Positions 1 to 7,367 of a stretch of DNA of 10,912 nt are shown piece by piece. Made by a program: the position numbers and the translations under genes. A model generated the notes under the pieces. The model searched no databases. It saw only the letters and a program-made list of their open reading frames with translations, and was not told the origin of the DNA. Position 1 is the first letter of the stretch. Each line of letters opens with the position of its first letter. The stretch lies in contig CADBNY010000045.1 in NCBI GenBank assembly GCA_902796215.1, positions 1 to 10,912 on the forward strand. The letters are read 5' to 3'. Source of the stretch: an uncultured Erysipelotrichaceae bacterium. GTDB lineage: Bacteria; Bacillota_I; Bacilli_A; RF39; UBA660.

Positions 1-2478
1 ATTACCAGTTAATTCATATCCTGTTGGAACAGAATTTTCTGTCCAAGTATATTTGATTTCTTGTCCATCTTTATATTTTGGCAAGTGTTCTACTGTTTCT
101 GACCAATCATTTGCCTCATTCAATACTACTGTCTTTCCTGTATTTAAAGTCATGATAATTTCATCTGGTCTGATTCCATCTTGATTATCAGCATCATTCC
201 ATACTTTCTTAACAGTTGCTTCTGTTTCTTCTGGTTTATGAGTATTTGTTACTGATACAACTTCATGATTTGTGTAAATTGTATTATCTGAAGTTGTTAC
301 TTGTGAATCTTGTTTGTCTGTTGTGCAATTATATCCTGTTGGTACAACTAATTCTTCTACAGTGTAAATAATTTCTGTTCCATTCTTTTTACGTGGAAGA
401 TTTGTCCATGTATGTGTCCAATGATTTTCTTCATTTAACTCTATGGTACTTGATATAATTTTATCTGCTTTAAGTACTACTTCTATTTTGCCTGGTCTTT
501 TTCCATCATTGTTATTATTATCATCCCAAATTTTTGTTACACTTACTTCTGTTTCAAATGGCATGTGTTTATTTGTAATGTTATATCCGTCTAGAGTCGC
601 TGTATATTCATTTACTTTGTCTTCTGTAATAGTATATTTGATCTCTTTTCCTTCTTTATACTTTGGCAAGTCTTTAAATGAATATGACCAATTTCCGTCT
701 TCTCCTATTGTCACTTTTGCTGATTTTATTTTTGTTGCATCAGCAAGTAAATTAATAGTAATTTCATCTGGTCTTAATCCATCTTGATTATTAGCGTCAT
801 TCCATGTCTTTGTTCCTGCTACTGTTGTTGTTTCAGGCTTATGAGTATTCGTAATCGTTGTTATTGTTCCTTCTTTAGTTTTTTCTGTTAATTCATAGCC
901 TGTTGGAACAGTAGTTTCACTCCATGTATATTCAATTTCTTTGCCATCTTTGTATTTTGGCAGATTTTTAATGGTTTCTGACCAACCATTTGCTGCATTT
1001 AAGGTTGCTGTTTTTCCATCACTTAAAGTCATTATGATTTCACTTGGTCTTACTCCATCTTGGTTGTTGGCATCAGCCCATACTTTTTTGATTGTTGTTT
1101 CTGTCTCAGCTGTTTTATGGGTATTTGTAATTGTAGTAATTGTTCCTTCTGTTTCATTACTTGTTAACTCATATCCTTCTGGAACTACTGTTTCTTTCCA
1201 AGTATATTTAATTAATTGACCTTTTTCATATTTTGGTAAATTACTGATTGTTGCTGTCCATTTATTACCTTCATCTAATGTAACAATTTGGCCGTTACTT
1301 AGGCTAATAACAATCTCCTCTGGTCTTATTCCATCTTGATTTTCAGCATCATTCCATACTTTCATAACAGTTGCTTCTATCTCTTCTGGTTTATGAGTAT
1401 TTGTAATTGTAGTAATTGTTCCTTCTTTAGTATTTCCTGTTACTTCATATCCTTCTGGAATGTTGGTTTCAGTCCAAGTATAGTTAATTAATTGACCATT
1501 ATTAAATTTTGGTAAATGTTCAATTGTTGCTTCCCAATTATTTTCGGTATTTAGAGTTACTGTTTGACCATCACTTAAAGTTATTATGATTTCACTTGGT
1601 CTTTTTCCGTCTTGATCATTTACATCATTCCATACTTTTTTGACAGTTGCTTCTGTCTCAGCTGGTTTATGAGTATTTGTGATTGTTGTTACTGTTCCTT
1701 CTTTATCATTTCCTGTTACTTCGTATGCTGCTGGAACAGGTGTTTCTGTCCAAGTATATTTGATTTCTTGTCCATTAGCATATTTTGGCAAGTGTTCAAT
1801 TGTTGCTTCCCAGTTATTTTCAGTATTTAAAGTTACTGTTTGACCATCACTTAGAGTCATAACGACCTCATTTGGTCTAATTCCGTCTTGATTATCAGAA
1901 TCACTCCATACTTTCTTAATAGTTGCTTCTGTTTCTTCTGGTTTGTGTTTATTTGTGATAGTTGTTACTGTTCCTTCTGTAGTATTACCAGTTAATTCAT
2001 AACCTGTAGGTACACTTGTTTCAGTCCAAGTATATTTAATTAATTGTCCATTAGCATATTTTGGTAAATGTTCAATTGTTTTTTCCCAATTTTCTGATGA
2101 TTTTAATTGAAAATCTTCTCCATTACTTAAAGATACTACTAAAGTTGTTGGTCTTATTCCGTCTTGATTGTTATTATCGTCCCATATTTTCTTAATGGTT
2201 ATCTCAGTTTCTTCTGGAGTATGAGTATTTGTTAAAGTAGTGATTGTTCCTTCTTTTCCTGTATTTGTTAATTTATAACTTGATGGTAAGTCTTTTTCAC
2301 GCCATGTATATTCTATTGTCTTACCTTCTTTATCATATTTTGGTAGATTGTTAAGTGTTCCTTCCCAACTATTTTCTGCATTTAAAACTACTTCTTCTCC
2401 ATTACTTAAAACTACTGTAAGAGATGTTGGTCTTACTCCATCTTGATTATTAGCGTCATTCCATACTTTTTTTACTGT
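1..2478 (-). repeat. Nine tandem Cna-B units, 276-bp (92-aa) period
   Basis: Within the adhesin, the motif NNQDGxRP recurs with its Asp codon at 2442, 2163, 1887, 1611, 1335, 1059, 783, 507 and 180. Spacing is 93, 92, 92, 92, 92, 92, 92 and 109 residues. Unit starts fall at 2478, 2199, 1923, 1647, 1371, 1095, 819, 543 and 216; the last is truncated by the window edge. Complete units carry the expected isopeptide set: Lys two residues before Trp (KxW), Glu in the YTWTE-like strand, and Asn in the TNTH/TNKH strand. Neighbouring units are near-identical at DNA level in places (for example about 1515-1577 and 1801-1855), which implies recent duplication or gene conversion. The unit at 543-217 carries an extra ~17 residues including a Cys. 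Confidence 0.95.
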
Positions 2479-5400
2479 TTGTGATATTGTTTCTATATTT
2501 GTAACAGTAATTCTCTTGTTTGTTAATTCATGGGTTACTGTAAATGAATTATCTTCTGCATTATCCATATTTATAGCAGTTGTAATTTCTTTGATACTAC
2601 CATTTTCATTGAAGTAACTTACATCTTTTAATACTTTTTGCCAATTATTATCCTTTGTTAAAGTTACTTTTCCTACTTGTTGTCCATCAGCTAAAACAGT
2701 TACTTCTATTTCTTCTTCATAATCTTCAGGAACGTTATGTGCTATTACAGAAACATCTGTTTTTGCTTCATAATAATCTTTGTAACCAGTTACTGCAGTT
2801 TCTTTTACAGTATATTCATAAGGTTCTCCATTTATATCGTTAATATCCAAGTCTTTAAATACATTTTTCCAGTTGTTTTCTTCTTTTAATTCTACTGTCT
2901 TTCCTGTTGCTACACCATTTTGATATAATTCAACATTTACTGTTGTATCTGTAGCTGGTTTATTTTTTACCCATTTTTTATCTACTTGAATAGCTGTTTT
3001 TGGATAATCATTATTGTATTCAATGTTAAATGAAGTATTTGTTTCTACTATCTTACCAGTTGTTACATTTTCTTCAATATTTGGAGTATATTTATATTCA
3101 TAATAAGTATTACCATCTTTTTCTTTCTTTGTATAAGTTGTTGCACCATAAGTATATTGGTTATTGCCAATACTTACAGCTCCTAGTGGTAATTCTTTTA
3201 CTGATGTAATTATTGTATCAGCATGTACTCCAATTAAATTAAATGGTTCTTTCTCTTCTTCGTTAATTGTATAATCTGAATCTTGTCCTAAATTAATAAA
3301 ACGTATATTCCAGCCATCTTGTAGGTAAACATAGAAGTCTTCTCCATTTGCCATGTAATAGTATCCAGTATCTCCATCTTCTGCTGTTGCGTTTGTTTTG
3401 ATATTGTGTACTATCTTATTGTTATCATTTGTATCCATTACAGAGAACCATACTTCTTTATCTTTTTTGTTTACTATATTGAAGTTAAATTTGAATTCTT
3501 CGTTTTCAATAGCATCTCCAGTAACTACTTTTTTAACATTTAGATTACTCTTACGATTGTTTGTAGCAGTTAAATTTGCAGTATTTCCTTTGTATTTTGC
3601 ATAGAACACTTTACCATCAATACGATAAAATTCTCTTTCAGCATTGTCTTTATAGTAATCTTTTTCTGAAATACCACTAGGTATATCTAACCCTTTTACT
3701 TCTACTAAAGTATATAGTTCTCCATCAATTAACATAGGGTGTACTGTTTCAATATCCAATTCCCAATAGTAAGCTAAATTATCAGGTTCTGTTAAGGTGT
3801 AGTCATGTCCTTTATCTAGAACTTGAATTCCAGTTATGGTATCTTTATCTTTAATTGTTCTAAGTAATCCAGTAGAAATAAACTTGCTATCAGTCCAGTT
3901 GTTTCCGTCATTTAAAGTAATTTCTTCTATTGATTGACCATCTCTTTTTAAATTCATTGTTAATCCTGATGCTGGTCTATTATCTAATTCGTTCTCCCAT
4001 TTTTTTGTTACATTAATTTTTGCTGCATCTGTATTTACAGGAGGTGGATTTGTATAATCAGATGTTTGTTCTCCATAGCGTGGATCTTCTGTATCTGTGA
4101 TTCTTGTATCTGTATAAGTAATTGTTCCTGTTGTATTTGTATCTAGAGTGTAGTTATCTCCTACTTTATGAAGATATTTGCGAACGTTAGCATCTACATC
4201 TGTATCGTAATCTTTGGTACCGTTTTTCAAATCAGCAATTAAGTCATATGTATCTTGAGATGGATAAACGTCAAACGTTACAGTATAAGTAACACCATTT
4301 AATAATGTTTCTAGGCTTTTTAAATTCCAAACAACTGCTCCATCTTTTAATTTTGCTTGTGGTGGAGCGTACTCATTTAGATTGTTAGCTTCTGTCCATT
4401 TGTATTTGAAAATTCCATTTGTTATTGTTCCAGATACTGTAACAGACCCAGTTTCTCCCCATTTGTCGGAAGTCGCTTTTATTTTTCCGTCTCCTATATC
4501 TTCTAGATGTATTTCATAATCTTTACCTGTTATTAGATCTTTTCTAGTAATTGTATTATTAACTACTGGCATTGATAACCAATATTCATATGATGATTCG
4601 TCTACTTCTAAAAGATTAGCAATTGGCCCAGTTGTTGTTTCAACTGCGTGAGTTGTACCATCATTAATTGTTACTGTACCTAATCCAGCTGTTTTAACAA
4701 TTGCTTTAAAGATTTTTTCTATAGCCTTATTTAATTCAGTTGTATCTCCGGCATTAAAGTAATTTTCTGTTGTATCTGTTCCTGGTTGTTCTTCAGCACG
4801 TTTTTCTCCATTAAGAGCATAATATATTACATCATCTAAATAATCAGCTTCATCTCCAAAAGCATAAATTCCATATAATGTTGTATTTGAAGTTTCTTCG
4901 TTAGAAGTATGAGTATTTGTGTCATATATATGAATATTTCTTGCTGGTGTTTGAGCTGCTTCGTAACAATCTGCTGCATTTAGATATGTACCATCTGAAG
5001 TTCCTTCTACTTGTGATGGAGCTCCATCAGTAATGAAAATTACATATGTTGGATCTTTATCTGTTGCATCACTATTTAGTAATTCTAATGCCTTTTTTAG
5101 GGCTACTTCATAATTAGTTCCTGATGAATTAACTATTTTACTACTGTTAGCAGCACCTGTATCTGATAAATGATTCGTAATTGTTGTTTTGTTTGATGTC
5201 CAATTTTCTAAAATAGTCGCTCCATGAGAAAAAGTTATAAATGACATTTGAATATTCTCTGGATGGGTACTATTTTGAAATGTAAATAAAGAGTTTGTAA
5301 AATCATATATTGTTTTTTCTGCAGAATCTGCTCTAGTTGCTGTCTTATATCTCTTACCAGTATATTGAGTATATGTACCATTACTTTCTCTGTAATATAC

Positions 5401-5841
5401 GGTATTGTAAGTGGTAGTGTTGCTATAACTTATTTCATTATAACTAGCATTCCAGTTGTTTCCACTTCTTCTATATAGTTGAACATATTCATCACCCACT
5501 TTACCATAAGGTCCTGTGTTATCTACTTCGTAATAAGTAGGATCACCTGATGAATAACTTTTCATACTATTAGATATATCAAAAACTACCATAACATTAA
5601 CGTTTGGTATTTCTGAAGTTGTATCAGCTTCTCCAGTGATATCTAGTGATAGTTTATGTGTACCATCATGATTATTATCAATATCTTTTGTATGTGCTGG
5701 GACATCTCCAGCAGCAAAAAAGTTCTTGATATAACTTGTGATATTTTTTGTTTGTGTTATACCCAAGACTATTGAACACATCAAAAGTATCACTATTACA
5801 TATTTTGGTATATTCCTTTTCCTTCTTTTCGTTTTTTGCAT
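1..5841 (-). CDS. Giant VWA/Cna-B-repeat surface adhesin, C-terminus cut by window edge
   Basis: A single frame stays open for 1947 codons from ATG 5841 and runs off the window at base 1, so no stop or sorting signal is visible. The start is chosen for GAAAGG at 5851-5856, 9 nt upstream; an in-frame ATG at 5850 abuts that site. Residues 1-13 are basic and 14-28 hydrophobic, forming a signal peptide. Residues ~80-381 are a von Willebrand A domain with a full MIDAS: D88-x-S90-x-S92, T242 and D272 (in TDG). Residues ~385-600 are an unassigned stalk region. A divergent Cna-B domain (606-763) follows, then an FctA/Spy0128-like pilin domain (~765-945, starting NVKKVVTGDAIENEEFKF), another Cna-B (~948-1020), a related divergent domain, and nine tandem Cna-B units from 1122. 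By family knowledge these domains are stabilised by Lys-Asn isopeptide bonds and such proteins are cell-wall adhesins or pilus-tip proteins. Monocistronic expression from its own promoter is inferred. Confidence 0.93.
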   Translation of the reverse strand, partial: MQKTKRRKRNIPKYVIVILLMCSIVLGITQTKNITSYIKNFFAAGDVPAHTKDIDNNHDGTHKLSLDITGEADTTSEIPNVNVMVVFDISNSMKSYSSGDPTYYEVDNTGPYGKVGDEYVQLYRRSGNNWNASYNEISYSNTTTYNTVYYRESNGTYTQYTGKRYKTATRADSAEKTIYDFTNSLFTFQNSTHPENIQMSFITFSHGATILENWTSNKTTITNHLSDTGAANSSKIVNSSGTNYEVALKKALELLNSDATDKDPTYVIFITDGAPSQVEGTSDGTYLNAADCYEAAQTPARNIHIYDTNTHTSNEETSNTTLYGIYAFGDEADYLDDVIYYALNGEKRAEEQPGTDTTENYFNAGDTTELNKAIEKIFKAIVKTAGLGTVTINDGTTHAVETTTGPIANLLEVDESSYEYWLSMPVVNNTITRKDLITGKDYEIHLEDIGDGKIKATSDKWGETGSVTVSGTITNGIFKYKWTEANNLNEYAPPQAKLKDGAVVWNLKSLETLLNGVTYTVTFDVYPSQDTYDLIADLKNGTKDYDTDVDANVRKYLHKVGDNYTLDTNTTGTITYTDTRITDTEDPRYGEQTSDYTNPPPVNTDAAKINVTKKWENELDNRPASGLTMNLKRDGQSIEEITLNDGNNWTDSKFISTGLLRTIKDKDTITGIQVLDKGHDYTLTEPDNLAYYWELDIETVHPMLIDGELYTLVEVKGLDIPSGISEKDYYKDNAEREFYRIDGKVFYAKYKGNTANLTATNNRKSNLNVKKVVTGDAIENEEFKFNFNIVNKKDKEVWFSVMDTNDNNKIVHNIKTNATAEDGDTGYYYMANGEDFYVYLQDGWNIRFINLGQDSDYTINEEEKEPFNLIGVHADTIITSVKELPLGAVSIGNNQYTYGATTYTKKEKDGNTYYEYKYTPNIEENVTTGKIVETNTSFNIEYNNDYPKTAIQVDKKWVKNKPATDTTVNVELYQNGVATGKTVELKEENNWKNVFKDLDINDINGEPYEYTVKETAVTGYKDYYEAKTDVSVIAHNVPEDYEEEIEVTVLADGQQVGKVTLTKDNNWQKVLKDVSYFNENGSIKEITTAINMDNAEDNSFTVTHELTNKRITVTNIETISQTVKKVWNDANNQDGVRPTSLTVVLSNGEEVVLNAENSWEGTLNNLPKYDKEGKTIEYTWREKDLPSSYKLTNTGKEGTITTLTNTHTPEETEITIKKIWDDNNNQDGIRPTTLVVSLSNGEDFQLKSSENWEKTIEHLPKYANGQLIKYTWTETSVPTGYELTGNTTEGTVTTITNKHKPEETEATIKKVWSDSDNQDGIRPNEVVMTLSDGQTVTLNTENNWEATIEHLPKYANGQEIKYTWTETPVPAAYEVTGNDKEGTVTTITNTHKPAETEATVKKVWNDVNDQDGKRPSEIIITLSDGQTVTLNTENNWEATIEHLPKFNNGQLINYTWTETNIPEGYEVTGNTKEGTITTITNTHKPEEIEATVMKVWNDAENQDGIRPEEIVISLSNGQIVTLDEGNKWTATISNLPKYEKGQLIKYTWKETVVPEGYELTSNETEGTITTITNTHKTAETETTIKKVWADANNQDGVRPSEIIMTLSDGKTATLNAANGWSETIKNLPKYKDGKEIEYTWSETTVPTGYELTEKTKEGTITTITNTHKPETTTVAGTKTWNDANNQDGLRPDEITINLLADATKIKSAKVTIGEDGNWSYSFKDLPKYKEGKEIKYTITEDKVNEYTATLDGYNITNKHMPFETEVSVTKIWDDNNNNDGKRPGKIEVVLKADKIISSTIELNEENHWTHTWTNLPRKKNGTEIIYTVEELVVPTGYNCTTDKQDSQVTTSDNTIYTNHEVVSVTNTHKPEETEATVKKVWNDADNQDGIRPDEIIMTLNTGKTVVLNEANDWSETVEHLPKYKDGQEIKYTWTENSVPTGYELTGN

Positions 5842-5890
5842 TTTTATCATCCTTTCTTTTTTTGCTCAAATTTTCCAGTTCTAAGTCACT

Positions 5891-5919
5891 ATCTTAGTTA
5901 TTAAAAAAATAAAAGTCAA
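5891..5919 (-). promoter_or_regulatory. Sigma-A type promoter of the adhesin gene
   Basis: Read on the minus strand, TTGACT (5914-5919) and TAAGAT (5891-5896) are separated by exactly 17 nt. Each hexamer matches 5 of 6 consensus bases. The predicted transcription start, near 5884, gives a leader of about 43 nt ending in the GAAAGG ribosome-binding site. No obvious operator overlaps it. Confidence 0.75.
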
Positions 5920-5955
5920 GAAAATTTTTATTTTATTATTCTTACGTTCAGAATT

Positions 5956-6027
5956 TTATCCAACCATAAAAGAATTCAGTTTGTATTTGCCATCTATTTC
6001 TCCTACTAAATTATCTTTAATATTGCC
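5956..6027 (-). pseudogene. Possible decayed coding scrap (23 codons)
   Basis: Between a TAG (6028-6030) and a TAA (5956-5958), the minus strand reads a peptide with balanced composition (GEIDGKYKLNSFMVG at its end), unlike the Phe/Ile/Leu/Tyr-rich translations around it. It has no start codon. In another frame of the same stretch, AGGAG (6000-6004) sits 6 nt before an ATG at 5993, which opens a frame of only five codons (MANTN). It could be the degraded end of a lost gene, or chance. I do not recognise a family. Confidence 0.2.
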
Positions 6028-6060
6028 CTATGTAAATGCTTATTTCATTATAATCTTTAT

Positions 6061-6086
6061 TTGACAGTTGTTTTGCTTGCTATAAT
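6061..6086 (+). promoter_or_regulatory. Weak plus-strand promoter-like sequence
   Basis: TTGACA (6061-6066) and TATAAT (6081-6086) are both perfect hexamers, but the spacer is only 14 nt, which is shorter than sigma-A normally accepts. The -10 is of the extended type (TGC before TATAAT), so it might work without the -35. No real gene lies downstream on this strand, so any transcript would be noncoding. Confidence 0.25.
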
Positions 6087-6133
6087 AGACATTGTTTAAT
6101 TTCTTATTTTTACATATTGTTCTTTACAATATA

Positions 6134-6196
6134 ATAGTTTTTAAAACTATAACCTCAATATTTGTCTTTGAAAGAGTTTTAACCTCTTATAGTTTT
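6134..6196. repeat. Inverted-repeat cluster (ATAGTTTT / AAAACTAT)
   Basis: ATAGTTTT (6134-6141) and AAAACTAT (6143-6150) form a perfect dyad around one base. AAAACTATAA (6143-6152) is also complementary to TTATAGTTTT (6187-6196). AACCTC is repeated directly at 6151-6156 and 6181-6186. This could be an operator or an RNA structure, but short dyads arise easily in such AT-rich DNA. Confidence 0.35.
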
Positions 6197-6447
6197 CTTG
6201 TTTTATTTTTAATTCATTATGTCATTTCATTTATTTATAATACATTTTTAACTAATATTTTTTCTATAGATCCTTTTTCTAGTATTTTTCTCTATATTTT
6301 ATATAGTTTATTTTTTTTAAATTTTAAATTATTGTCTAATTATTTAATATATTACTAATAGATTACATTATTTATTGTAATTTTTATTTACATTTTATTT
6401 ATCGTTGTATAGCATGTATATTTTCTGTATATATTTTATGTTTTATT

Positions 6448-6475
6448 TGTAAATATAATGTAAATTTTTGTAAAT
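6448..6475. repeat. Three phased TGTAAAT (TTTACA) direct repeats
   Basis: TGTAAAT occurs at 6448-6454, 6459-6465 and 6469-6475, spaced 11 and 10 nt apart, close to one helical turn. On the minus strand this reads TTTACA-N4-TTTACA-N5-TTTACA, the arrangement used by PhoP/OmpR-family response regulators. It lies just beyond the terminator of the 261-aa gene and about 530 nt upstream of the adhesin promoter, so a regulatory role is uncertain. Confidence 0.4.
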
Positions 6476-6502
6476 AAAAAAAAACAGATTATCCATCTGT
6501 TT
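6476..6502 (-). terminator. Rho-independent terminator after the 261-aa gene
   Basis: An 8-bp perfect stem (AAACAGAT at 6482-6489 with ATCTGTTT at 6495-6502) has a 5-nt loop. On the minus strand it is followed by a run of nine U (6476-6484). It starts about 24 nt after the stop codon of the 261-aa gene and should end the transcript of the whole repair/chaperonin block. There is no comparable U-tract on the other strand. Confidence 0.85.
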
Positions 6503-6526
6503 ATACTATAAAATATTGTTTATTAT

Positions 6527-7312
6527 TTATTTTTTTAACGTTAAAATTTCTTCTTTATATTTTAAAATATTTTCAGTATTTAATAAATAAACTATCATTG
6601 CAAAACAATTATCATAATATTTTCTTAGTTTGTAATTTGATAAGTCTTTATATTTTTTATCTACTTCTCCTATTACTCCCATTTTATTTATTATTAATTT
6701 TATATTTGTAAAAATAGATGAGTTGTAGGATTTATATTTTTCAATATCTTCTATCATAAATTGATATATTTTATATAATATTAATCGTTTCATTTTTATT
6801 CCATTATTCTTGGCACTTTTATAAGATAGTAATAATTCATAGATGTCTTCTGGCAATATATCCATTAAATCATCATAAGATAAATCTTTTTCTAAAATAA
6901 GAATTCTATCATCTAAACTATAAGCTTGATATCCATATGATTCTATAATTAGTGGAATATTATGTTTTAAAATACTATTACATTTCATGGATACTTCCAT
7001 TTTTTCTGAATAATATTTTAGGTTTTGAATTAATAATTGTATGTTTAAGATGAACTCTAAAAAGTTGATAAAAGAATCTTTAGTAATTTTTCTACTTTTT
7101 GTATTTATTCCAATACTTTCTAAATATTCGTAACAGTCTAAGTATGTTCCTCTAAACTTCCAATTATTAAATAAGTAGTTGTTGACGAAATCAAAATAAG
7201 TATATTCTTTTTTTTCAAAAGTAATGCATTTACTTCCTAACACTTTTATCATTTTATGATACTCTTCTTTATATGTTTTATTATTTTCTAAATGAAATAT
7301 TGATATTCGCAC
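6527..7312 (-). CDS. Hypothetical protein, 261 aa, unrecognised
   Basis: I do not recognise this protein. It starts with GTG at 7312, with AGGTGG (7317-7322) four nt upstream; the first ATG lies 20 codons further in. It is rich in Lys, Ile, Tyr, Asn and Leu and looks soluble and mostly helical, with no signal peptide or transmembrane segment. The N-terminal part has an aromatic stretch around residues 40-60 (YTYFDFVNNYLFNNWKFRG). A central helical part leads to a segment like GYQAYSLDDRILILEKD, and the C-terminal helix contains YYDNCFAMIVYLLNTE. That layout faintly recalls abortive-infection (Abi/HEPN-like) proteins, but no catalytic motif such as Rx4-6H is visible, so this stays a guess. It follows the chaperonin gene by 55 nt with no terminator between, so co-transcription is plausible. 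It is the last gene before the intrinsic terminator. Confidence 0.8.
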   Translation of the reverse strand: MRISIFHLENNKTYKEEYHKMIKVLGSKCITFEKKEYTYFDFVNNYLFNNWKFRGTYLDCYEYLESIGINTKSRKITKDSFINFLEFILNIQLLIQNLKYYSEKMEVSMKCNSILKHNIPLIIESYGYQAYSLDDRILILEKDLSYDDLMDILPEDIYELLLSYKSAKNNGIKMKRLILYKIYQFMIEDIEKYKSYNSSIFTNIKLIINKMGVIGEVDKKYKDLSNYKLRKYYDNCFAMIVYLLNTENILKYKEEILTLKK

Positions 7313-7367
7313 AAAACCACCTACTATCTATAGATTAATATTATAAGGATAATTTGTCAATTGGAGA
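7313..7367 (-). promoter_or_regulatory. Short gap with possible weak internal promoter
   Basis: On the minus strand this 55-nt spacer holds TTGACA (7355-7360) and TATAAT (7340-7345). They are only 9 nt apart, so they cannot serve one promoter together. With a 17-nt spacer the TTGACA would pair with TAATCT, a poor -10. A 10-bp palindrome, ATCTATAGAT (7326-7335), follows. No terminator hairpin is seen, so readthrough from the chaperonin gene is the simpler reading. Confidence 0.25.

Larger units (their letters stand above)
5920..6475. other. AT-rich intergenic region without a credible gene
   Basis: This spacer lies between the adhesin promoter and the terminator of the 261-aa gene. No frame shows protein-like composition together with a start and ribosome-binding site. 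What can be seen is listed separately: a 23-codon protein-like scrap, a plus-strand promoter-like site, an AAAACTATAA dyad cluster and three phased TTTACA repeats. The 88-codon plus-strand frame starting with TTG at 6092 is almost all Phe, Leu, Ile and Tyr, as expected from T-rich noncoding DNA, and lacks a ribosome-binding site. No tRNA or insertion-sequence end is apparent. Confidence 0.7.

Noticed and set aside
1..2478. CRISPR array as explanation for the regular repeats
   Set aside because: The repeat period is 276 bp, translates in one frame and encodes Cna-B domains; there are no short repeats with unique spacers.
443..3604. Plus-strand open frames within the adhesin region (443-787, 941-1219, 1612-1830, 2655-2843, 3398-3604)
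   Set aside because: They lie antisense to a continuous 1947-codon frame with recognisable domains, and they recur because the repeat itself recurs. Their composition is Phe/Ser/Leu-rich.
5678..5869. 63-codon minus-strand frame starting with TTG at 5869
   Set aside because: It overlaps the adhesin signal-peptide region in another frame; the ribosome-binding site, signal peptide and VWA domain support the ATG at 5841.
6092..6358. 88-codon plus-strand frame resembling a membrane protein
   Set aside because: TTG start without a ribosome-binding site. The hydrophobic composition is what T-rich noncoding DNA gives.
6362..6381. Hairpin ATTACA/TGTAAT followed by T-run as a plus-strand terminator
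   Set aside because: The stem is only 6 bp with one G:C pair and an 8-nt loop. It is too weak, and no plus-strand gene precedes it.
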